DNA of 64,000 nt, taken from positions 1 through 64,000 of the forward strand of contig NZ_JAHYSG010000001.1 of assembly GCF_022095675.1 (NCBI RefSeq), read 5' to 3'. Positions 41,846-48,747 of this stretch are shown here, one piece after another (position 1 is the first letter of the stretch; each line of letters opens with the position of its first letter). Made by a program: the position numbers and the translations under genes. The notes under the pieces are model-generated. The model worked only from the letters and a program-made list of their open reading frames with translations. It did no database searches and was not told the origin of the DNA. Origin of the DNA: Dactylosporangium sp. AC04546. Its GTDB lineage: Bacteria; Actinomycetota; Actinomycetes; Mycobacteriales; Micromonosporaceae.

Positions 41846-43759
41846 GTGACCAGAAAGTCGAGGCATCCGCTGGCCACGGCCGTGGCGGACCTGGCCGGCC
41901 GCATCGCCGACATATCGGACCGCGTTGGGGAGGAGCAGACCGGGCTCCTGCTGCGGCACCGGGCACAACTGGCCGGCTTCCCCGGCTCCACACTCGTGGT
42001 GGTCGGCGAGAAGAACCGGGGCAAGAGCTCCTTGATCAACGCGTTGATCGAGCGAGAGGACCTGCTGCCGGTCAACGCGGACATCGCCACGCACACGTAC
42101 GTCGTCGTGCGGCACGGTGTTCCCGAAGAGGCACGCGCGTTCACGCCGAACGACATCGACGGCGTCGACATCGGAATCGACCGGATCGCCGAGTTCGCGG
42201 GCCTGGCCGACCAGGGCGAGGACCGTGAGCCGCTGCACCCGGATGTGGTACGGGTCGAGGTCACGGTGGACTCACCGCTGCTCCGCGACGGTCTGGTGCT
42301 GGTCGACACCCCCGGCGTGGGCGGGCTGGTCGCCGGGCACACCGCAGTCACCCTCGCCACCCTGGATCGGGCGGACGCGCTGGTCTTCGTGGTCAACGGC
42401 GCCGGCGAACTGCACAAGTCGGAGCTCGACTTCCTGAAGAAGGCTGCGGACCGCACCTCGACCGTGCTGTTCGTCCTCACCCGTATCGACACGTATCCGC
42501 AGTATCAGCAGGTACTGGCGAAGAACCTGGAACTGCTCCGGACGCATGCGCCGTCGTTGGCGAAGTCGCCCTGGTTCCCCGTCAGCAGCCGGCAACGGTT
42601 CGAGGCAGGGCGTGCCGAGGCCAGCGGTGACCCCGACTTCGCCCGGGAACTGCGGGAGAACAGCGGGTTCGACGCGCTCACCCAAGAGCTCACGGGGCGG
42701 GTGCTGCTGCGGGTGGAACAGGACCTGCTGCTCGGGGTCGTGGCGGTCGGCGCGAACGCCGTGGAGCAGATGGACGCTGTCGCAGCGACGGGGATCACGC
42801 TGCTGACGCCCGACGAGGCGACCATCCAGTCCATCAACGCACAACGCGAGGTCACCAACGCACTGTCCGACCCGAACGCACCCTGGCACGCCGAACTCAG
42901 CCAACGGTTGACGGCGGTTCGTGACGAGCTCCGCCAGCACGCCGCGGCCGGCGTCCGCGGCCTGCGCGCCACGGCGGACGCCGCGATTGACGAGGGCGGT
43001 CGGGACATGCTCGTGTCGGTGCCGCGCGACTTCGCCGACGGTTCCCGCGGGCTGGCCATGGAGCTGGAGAGCCGCCTTCGATCGGAAGTTGTCGACGTGA
43101 CGACGTGGCTGGCCGGCGAGCTACGGCTGGCCGGCGTGGATTCGACCGCAACACCGCTGGGCCACCGGCCCGGTGCGGACGCAGCGCCGACGGCGGATGC
43201 TCCGGCCGGCGGACTGGTCGACTGGCCTACACCCACGATGCCCGGCACCGACGCTCTGAGCGCGGTCGGCGGGGCCGACCAGTACGGGAAGATGCTGCGT
43301 GAGCCGGCCGGAAACGCGCTGCGCAAGTTCGGCGAGATCTGGCGCGCAATCGAACCGAAGCGGCAGCGGAACATCGTCATCGCCGCGGTGGCGGTCACCA
43401 TCGCAGCCACCGTGGGTATTGTCGGCTGGGTCGTGAGCCGTCGTCGGTCGGCCAGCCGGAAGGCCCTCATCGAGGAGATCGATCGGGGCACGACGGACCT
43501 CTACACCACGCTCGACGCTCAGCTCGTGGCCGAGGTGGACCGCCTCCGTGCCGAGATCACCAGCAACGCCACTCGGCAGCTCGCCCACCGCTTCAGCAGT
43601 CTCGCGAACGCTTACACGGAGGCCCAGGCCAACCTCACCGCTGCCGAGGCTGACCTGGCACCCCGCCGGAAACTGCTCGAAGAGCGCCGCGGTGAGCTTG
43701 CCACCCTCAGGGGTGAGGTCACTGAGCTGCGTGAGCGGCTCGCCCGCCTTGAGCCGTAG
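41846..43759 (+). CDS. IniA-like dynamin-family GTPase with membrane segment
   Basis: A 637-residue protein starting at GTG 41846 after GAGAGGAGA. P-loop GEKNRGKSS (54-62), switch region NADIATHTYV, G3 DTPGVGG (154-160) and G4 TRID (212-215) are intact. A helical stalk leads to one or two membrane-spanning stretches (about 508-530, IVIAAVAVTIAATVGIVGWVV) and a C-terminal coiled coil (ANLTAAEADLAPRRKLLEE). Length and layout match IniA (about 640 residues), a membrane-fission dynamin in mycobacteria. It is the last gene of the plus-strand arm and is paralogous to 44570-46462. Confidence 0.85.
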   Translation: MTRKSRHPLATAVADLAGRIADISDRVGEEQTGLLLRHRAQLAGFPGSTLVVVGEKNRGKSSLINALIEREDLLPVNADIATHTYVVVRHGVPEEARAFTPNDIDGVDIGIDRIAEFAGLADQGEDREPLHPDVVRVEVTVDSPLLRDGLVLVDTPGVGGLVAGHTAVTLATLDRADALVFVVNGAGELHKSELDFLKKAADRTSTVLFVLTRIDTYPQYQQVLAKNLELLRTHAPSLAKSPWFPVSSRQRFEAGRAEASGDPDFARELRENSGFDALTQELTGRVLLRVEQDLLLGVVAVGANAVEQMDAVAATGITLLTPDEATIQSINAQREVTNALSDPNAPWHAELSQRLTAVRDELRQHAAAGVRGLRATADAAIDEGGRDMLVSVPRDFADGSRGLAMELESRLRSEVVDVTTWLAGELRLAGVDSTATPLGHRPGADAAPTADAPAGGLVDWPTPTMPGTDALSAVGGADQYGKMLREPAGNALRKFGEIWRAIEPKRQRNIVIAAVAVTIAATVGIVGWVVSRRRSASRKALIEEIDRGTTDLYTTLDAQLVAEVDRLRAEITSNATRQLAHRFSSLANAYTEAQANLTAAEADLAPRRKLLEERRGELATLRGEVTELRERLARLEP

Positions 43760-43769
43760 CGAGCCGCTC
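43733..43769. terminator. Hairpin at the convergence of the two arms
   Basis: An 11-bp perfect stem (43733-43743 and 43759-43769) with a 15-base loop spans the stop codon of the IniA-like gene, 8 bases before the stop of the convergent GrpE-like gene. It probably terminates both arms. Confidence 0.6.
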
Positions 43770-43777
43770 GGTCGCCG

Positions 43778-44296
43778 TCAGCCTGCCGTGCCGGCCTGGT
43801 CCAGGTCGGCACGGTAGACGACGACCTTAGGACGGCGGAGGTACCGCCCGTTGCGCCGGTAGCCCACCAGCTCCGTCGTGGCGACGGTCATGTGCCGGCT
43901 TGCGTCCGTCGTGGCTTCCCGGCCGGTCGCGTCATGTCGGTCGCTGTTGAAGGGCTCGCCGTCGGCCATGATGACCTCGACGTCCACCAGTGCGAGGCGG
44001 CTGTTGAACTGCCGCCACAGCACCTCGTTCTGGTCGCGGAGCCGGTCGGCCTGGTCGATGCAGATGTTCAGCAGCTGCGTCAGCGCCGCGCTGTCCGCGG
44101 TGGCGCCGCGGTCGGCGGGGGCCGGCACCGGTTCGCTGGCTGTCGGGGCCGGGGTTTGGGTCGGCGAGGGGTACCTCGGAGGCGCGACCGGGGCTGCGGT
44201 TGACGCGGGTGTTGTCGCCGGTTTGAGGTGATAACCGACGGCCACCCCCACGGCGACCCCGGCCGCGAATCCCCCCATTACGCCTACGATCGCCAT
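43778..44296 (-). CDS. Membrane-anchored GrpE-like nucleotide exchange factor
   Basis: A 172-residue protein starting at ATG 44296 after GAAGGGAA. A TM segment (2-22, AIVGVMGGFAAGVAVGVAVG) is followed by a Pro/Thr-rich linker and a GrpE-like part: a helix (LTQLLNICIDQADRLRDQNEVLWRQ) and a beta head with VDVEVIMADGEPFNSDRHDA, MTVATTELVGYRRNGRYLRRPKVVVYR, which matches the GEPFDP.RHEA and GYR..GR.LR...V.VY pattern of GrpE. The long GrpE coiled coil is shortened. It is probably the exchange factor for the Hsp70-like fusions here, held at the membrane with the dynamins. A low-GC stretch upstream (about 44300-44395) may hold its own promoter. Confidence 0.8.
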   Translation of the reverse strand: MAIVGVMGGFAAGVAVGVAVGYHLKPATTPASTAAPVAPPRYPSPTQTPAPTASEPVPAPADRGATADSAALTQLLNICIDQADRLRDQNEVLWRQFNSRLALVDVEVIMADGEPFNSDRHDATGREATTDASRHMTVATTELVGYRRNGRYLRRPKVVVYRADLDQAGTAG

Positions 44297-44421
44297 GGCA
44301 TTCCCTTCGGAATTCTCTATTGTGCGCTATTGTTGACGCTGGCTGCCCTTCTGGGCGTCCATATTCCTGATTTCTGATTTCTGAATTCTGGTGGAGCGGG
44401 ACGGCTCGCGCCGTGCCTGGG

Positions 44422-44568
44422 TCAGGTGTCCAGGTCGTAGCCGTCGACGCCGTGGACGTAGTCGTCGACCGACTCATATCCGGTGTGGTCGGCGGATTCG
44501 ATCACGTCGTCCGAGGTCAGTCGCCCGTCGTCCCAGGTCTTGTCGTCGTCGTCATCGTCGTAGGACAT
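44422..44568 (-). CDS. Asp-rich micropeptide
   Basis: A 48-residue peptide (MSYDDDDDDKTWDDG then SDDVIESADHTGYESVDDY) starting at ATG 44568 with AGGAGGGGA ideally placed upstream and one base from the stop of the IniA-like gene. It is very acidic (about 17 Asp) with Tyr and His. No family is recognised. Position in the dynamin operon, the strong ribosome site and the parallel with the His/Asp-rich tail of the cyclase-like protein suggest a metal- or charge-binding accessory peptide. Its small size limits certainty. Confidence 0.6.
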   Translation of the reverse strand: MSYDDDDDDKTWDDGRLTSDDVIESADHTGYESVDDYVHGVDGYDLDT

Positions 44569-44569
44569 C

Positions 44570-46462
44570 TCATTCCCCTCCTGCCGTTGTTGATCCTGCC
44601 GGTACCGAGGCTGCCGTTGCCGAGCCCAACTCGTCGCCGAGCCGGGCGGCCCGCCGGGCCAGCTCCGAGAGCCGCTCCACCCGCTCCTGGGCAACGGCCC
44701 GCTCGGCCGCTAACGCCTCCTCGGCCGCCTGTGCGGCCCGTTCGCTCTGGGCGATCGCCGACTCGAGCTCTGCTCGGCGCGCGGTGAGCTGCTCGGTGAA
44801 CAGCTGCTCCAGGCGTTCGCTCACCTCCCGGAGGGTGGCCTTGAGCGCCGGGGCGAACTCCGTCTTCATCTCGGCCACGATGACCTGCAGGTGCTGTTTG
44901 GCGGAGGCGCGGTCACGGGCCAACTGCTCGCGCAGCTTGCGCCGTTTGTGCAGGAAGTAGCCGGCGCCCAGTCCTGCCGCGAGCCCGGTCAGCGGCGCGA
45001 TCCAACCGATGAGGCCGAAGACCATGAGGCCCGCGCCTGTCCCAGCTATCCCGTGCTCGATGCTGGCCAGGTTTCTGCCGGGCGGTGGGGTCGACGCCAG
45101 CTCAGGCAATGACCGTAGCCGCTCCGGGACCGACAGGCCCGCGTCGAGCGACTCGTCAGCCGGCAGCTTGCTCGCCGCCTCACGGACGATGTCGGAGAGC
45201 CGGCGGCGTAGTTCCGCGTCCAGGTCCGCCCAGAGTGCCTGGACTGAGTCGACGAGCTGTGAAGGGAGCTCGTTGATCATCGTCGGCCCGCCGTCGAGGA
45301 TGCGCTGCGCCGTCCGCGCGGACAGGTCGTTGAGCCCGCGGTGGAACCGTAGCGTCAGATCCTCCTCCAGGCTCCGAAAGCTGCGCTTGAGGCTGGTGCG
45401 CCACGTTGCGCCCTGGTCGAGCAGGCTCTTGAGCCGGCGGCGCTCGATATCGGCTGCGGCCACCAGCGCCGGGTCCCGGCGCAGCGAACGCAGGGACAGT
45501 TCCTCGGCACCGAGCATCTCCTGCGCGGCCCGCTCGCACACCTGAACAGCGTTGGCCAGGTGCAGGAGCTGTGCCCGTCTGGCCACCCGGTGCCGCAGCG
45601 CCGTCTCCAACCCGTCGAATCCGCTCGTGGCCAGCCACTCGGCCGCCTTGTCGGGATTCCCCTCGGCGGCGCACCGGCCGGCCTCTTCGCGGAGCAGGCT
45701 GCTCACCGCGAACCAGGGGGCCGACGAGTGCCCAGGGGCGTGAGCGGCGATGAGCTCCCGGTTGCGATCGAGGGTCTGGCGCCAGTGCGGGTACTTGTCG
45801 ATCTGGGTGAGCACGAAGAGCACCGTCGCGATCCGCCCGGTCACGCTGGCCAGGAAGGCGCATTCGGAGCTGGTCAGCTCGCTCGCCCCGCTGACCACGA
45901 AGATCAATGCGTCGGCCCGGTCGATCGCGGCCATCGTAACGGCCGCGTGCCCGGAGACAAGGCCACCGACGCCCGGTGTGTCCACAAGCGACAGACCTTC
46001 GAGCAGTGGGTGCGGTAGCCCGACGCCCACGTGGGACACGTCGGGGTGACGGACCTCCTGAGTGACCGGGTCCAGTCCGGCGAACTCACCGACCTCGGCC
46101 AGCTCGATCGGACGGCCGCCCGGGCTGGCAAGGTCGACGACGTGAGCCTCGGCCTGGGGCGCGTAGAACACGGTGAGGTGCACGCAGCTCGCCACGTCGG
46201 CGTCGACCGGTAGCAGGCCGGGCCGCTCGACAAGTGCATTGATGAGTGAGCTCTTTCCGCGTTTCTTCTCGCCGACGACAACCACGGTCGCCGGCCCCGA
46301 CCGCTCGGCGCCTGACACGCCGCTCAGCAACTGCTCCGCATCTTCGTCGTCGCGCTCGGCGGCCAACTCGGCGAGCTCGGTGATCAGGCTCGCGACCTCG
46401 CCGGTCAGCGGATGCCGGCCGCCATCATGCCGTGTCGTCGGACTCTTTCTGGTGCCACCCAT
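44570..46462 (-). CDS. IniA-like dynamin-family GTPase with membrane hairpin
   Basis: A 630-residue protein starting at ATG 46462 after GGTGAGG. P-loop GEKKRGKSS (64-72), switch DADVASCVHL, G3 DTPGVGG and G4 TQID are intact. A membrane hairpin (GTGAGLMVFGLIGWIAPL, TGLAAGLGAGYFL) lies at about 480-515, followed by a coiled coil rich in Ala, Glu and Arg. It is the paralogue of 41846-43759 (shared VVVGEK.RGKSSLINAL and DTPGVGGLV.GH). It follows the IniC-like gene in the same direction by 119 bases and precedes the micropeptide and GrpE-like genes. Confidence 0.85.
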   Translation of the reverse strand: MGGTRKSPTTRHDGGRHPLTGEVASLITELAELAAERDDEDAEQLLSGVSGAERSGPATVVVVGEKKRGKSSLINALVERPGLLPVDADVASCVHLTVFYAPQAEAHVVDLASPGGRPIELAEVGEFAGLDPVTQEVRHPDVSHVGVGLPHPLLEGLSLVDTPGVGGLVSGHAAVTMAAIDRADALIFVVSGASELTSSECAFLASVTGRIATVLFVLTQIDKYPHWRQTLDRNRELIAAHAPGHSSAPWFAVSSLLREEAGRCAAEGNPDKAAEWLATSGFDGLETALRHRVARRAQLLHLANAVQVCERAAQEMLGAEELSLRSLRRDPALVAAADIERRRLKSLLDQGATWRTSLKRSFRSLEEDLTLRFHRGLNDLSARTAQRILDGGPTMINELPSQLVDSVQALWADLDAELRRRLSDIVREAASKLPADESLDAGLSVPERLRSLPELASTPPPGRNLASIEHGIAGTGAGLMVFGLIGWIAPLTGLAAGLGAGYFLHKRRKLREQLARDRASAKQHLQVIVAEMKTEFAPALKATLREVSERLEQLFTEQLTARRAELESAIAQSERAAQAAEEALAAERAVAQERVERLSELARRAARLGDELGSATAASVPAGSTTAGGE

Positions 46463-46581
46463 TGCCCAACCTCACCTTCGCCGGCGCCCTTCGACACCGG
46501 GCCGTCCTCGACGTTGGACGACCGCGACCGGGTGGATGTTCCCGCCCGCGGCACCGATCCCGATCCTCCGGCGGGCGAGCC

Positions 46582-48060
46582 TTACCAGGTCGACCGGTGT
46601 GACGCCGAGTAGTAGATCGACTCGAACGCCTCGCGGACCAGTCGCACGCACCCGCGGACGGCTCGCAGATGCGGCACGTCGAGCGCGCGCCAGCGGCGGA
46701 TTCGCTCGTCGGCCGCGGCCGCGATCTCGAACGCCAGCCCGGCCGCGTCCAGCGGCAGACCCACCCGTTCCGCGTCGGTGCGGCCCCGGACCAGGTCCAG
46801 CGCGTCGCGCTGCGTGGTCTCGTCGAACGGCGCCTCGGCCAGGTTCAGATCGGCGAGCGCCATACCGACCGCCACCAGCCGCACGGCCGGATGCGTCTGC
46901 AGCTCGGCCAACGTAGCGCGGAGCGCGGCGGCGGCCTGGCGCTGCTGCGACGGGCCGTCCGACCAGGCGATCAGGTCCAGTGCCGCGAGGGCCGACGCAG
47001 CGCGCAGGACATCAACGGCCGGCACGAAACGCTCCTCGATGACCGCACGCAGCGCGCCCAGCCCGGACCGTTCGGCCAGCTCGGTAAGCAGCGCATGTGC
47101 GCCGATCACCCCCGTGTCGACGAGGCTGAGCGCCTCGCGGATGCCGTGCAGACCGAGCAGCGCGACGAGGCGTTGCCGTGCCACGGCGCCGACCGGCGAG
47201 TCGGTGTCGGCGACGAACAGGTCCGCGGAGAGCAGCATCCCGCGTCGTTCGCCGGGCAGTGTTGCCGAGGCGATGGTGCGGATCGCAGCCGCGTCGGCCT
47301 CCGTGAAGTCGTCACCGCACGCGGTCTGGGCCAGGAGGCCCACGACGGGCAGCACGTCTACGACGCTCATGCGCAGTTGGGCCGCGTACCGCTCGGCAAC
47401 TCGCCGCGCGGTGGGCCACGGGTCGGAGCGGCCGTCGCCGAGCTGGTCGACCCGGCTGAGCACGCCGACGGCGTTCGCCACTGACAGCCCAACCGTCGAC
47501 GCCGTCGCCCGCAGCGTCTCCAGCGCCTCCCGCTCCCGCGAACCCGGATGCGGCATCACGAACACGAGGGCGTCACATGCCCGTAGCGCAGCCATCGACA
47601 TCTCGTCGAGTCCGGAGAGCGCGTCGAGGCCCGGCGTGTCGACCAGCGTGTAGCGGGCGAGCCGCGCGTTGGGCACTGCGACCGTGACCGACTCGATCCG
47701 GCCGGCCGGGCGGCCCAGGTCGGCGGGGACCGTGCCGCCCGGGGCGAGCGGCAGCTCATATGGTGGTCCCTCGCGCGGATCGATGCGCACGACGGCGCGA
47801 TGGTGGTTGCGGAACCACGTCACCAGCTTCGTGCATTCGGTCGCGTCCGTGGCGGCGAGGCGTTGCCCGATCAGCGCGTTGACCAAGGTGGACTTTCCGG
47901 CGTTGAGCCGACCCCCGATCGCGACGCGCAACGTCGGCTCGTCCAGACGAGTGACCACCGCTGCGACCGTCTTGCCAACCGGACTGTCCGGACTGATCTC
48001 TGCCAGCGCTGTTGCGCACGCGGTCCGGATCTGGTCGCTGAGCGGGGTGGGCGATGTCAT
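46582..48060 (-). CDS. IniC-like dynamin-family GTPase
   Basis: A 492-residue protein starting at ATG 48060, overlapping the sigma factor stop by four bases. P-loop GGRLNAGKST (49-58), switch DATECT, G3 DTPGLDALSG and G4 SRVD are conserved; the rest is a helical stalk. It is the paralogue of 40339-41799 (shared VNAL.G..LA.TDATECT). Coupling to an ECF sigma factor is unusual and implies that synthesis of the GTPase and the sigma factor are tied together. Confidence 0.85.
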   Translation of the reverse strand: MTSPTPLSDQIRTACATALAEISPDSPVGKTVAAVVTRLDEPTLRVAIGGRLNAGKSTLVNALIGQRLAATDATECTKLVTWFRNHHRAVVRIDPREGPPYELPLAPGGTVPADLGRPAGRIESVTVAVPNARLARYTLVDTPGLDALSGLDEMSMAALRACDALVFVMPHPGSREREALETLRATASTVGLSVANAVGVLSRVDQLGDGRSDPWPTARRVAERYAAQLRMSVVDVLPVVGLLAQTACGDDFTEADAAAIRTIASATLPGERRGMLLSADLFVADTDSPVGAVARQRLVALLGLHGIREALSLVDTGVIGAHALLTELAERSGLGALRAVIEERFVPAVDVLRAASALAALDLIAWSDGPSQQRQAAAALRATLAELQTHPAVRLVAVGMALADLNLAEAPFDETTQRDALDLVRGRTDAERVGLPLDAAGLAFEIAAAADERIRRWRALDVPHLRAVRGCVRLVREAFESIYYSASHRSTW

Positions 48061-48635
48061 GCCGCGTTGCTGGCGCTGAGCAGTGCGACGAGACCCTGGC
48101 GTCCGCGCGAGATCTGCGACTTGACGGTGTCGATCGGTACATCCAGGATCTCAGCGATCTCGCGGTACGAGAACCCCCAGAACTCACGGAGGGCCACCGC
48201 GTTGCGGAACTGGACCGGCAGCTGTGACATGGCCCGGATGACGGCGAGCCGGTCGGTCACGGCGTCCTCCACCGCCGCCATGGGCGCCGGCACGGCGGGA
48301 AGGTCGTCAACAAGATCGGGCCGCCGCCGCCGACGCCGCACCTCGTCAATGGCGGCGTTCGTGGCCACCCGGTAGAACCACGTGCCGATCTGGGACCGCC
48401 CGTCGAAGGTTGAAATCCGTTGCCACGCTGTGGTCAAGGCGTTCTGCAGTGCGTCGAGGGCGTCGTGCTCGTTGGCGGTGACGCGCCGGCAGATCGCATG
48501 CATTCGGGCCTGGTGGCGGCGAGCGAGCGCGTCGAACGCCCGCCGGTCCCCGGCGGCCGCACGGCTGACGAGTTCGTCGTCCGGCTGATCAGCCGTCGAC
48601 GATGCTGAACGTGGATTACTGTCACCGTCCCACAC
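48057..48635 (-). CDS. ECF sigma factor of the dynamin/Hsp70 operon
   Basis: A 192-residue ECF sigma factor, start GTG 48635. Region 2 is RRAFDALARRHQARMHAIC, DALDALQNALTTAWQR, IGTWFYRVATNAAIDEV; region 4 is VQFRNAVALREFWGFSYREIAEIL, IDTVKSQISRGRQGLVAL. No anti-sigma gene adjoins it; its only coupled partner is the IniC-like GTPase, so a control link with the Hsp70-like protein encoded upstream is plausible. It may drive the island, including itself, but no promoter motif was established. Confidence 0.85.
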   Translation of the reverse strand: MWDGDSNPRSASSTADQPDDELVSRAAAGDRRAFDALARRHQARMHAICRRVTANEHDALDALQNALTTAWQRISTFDGRSQIGTWFYRVATNAAIDEVRRRRRRPDLVDDLPAVPAPMAAVEDAVTDRLAVIRAMSQLPVQFRNAVALREFWGFSYREIAEILDVPIDTVKSQISRGRQGLVALLSASNAA

Positions 48636-48747
48636 AGCCGGAAGTGTAGAAAGTCGAAGATCCGGAGCGAGTCTTCGTGATCGTCAAATAATGGTGAACG
48701 TTCGGCCGATACGTTCCGGCAAACTGTGATTATGGCCGCCCGGGCGT

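Noticed and set aside
35809..48060. Reading the island as a conjugation, phage or BREX/DISARM-type locus
   Set aside because: No integrase, capsid, terminase, methyltransferase, nuclease or helicase genes are seen; the GTPases fit dynamins, so a defence role is only a hypothesis.
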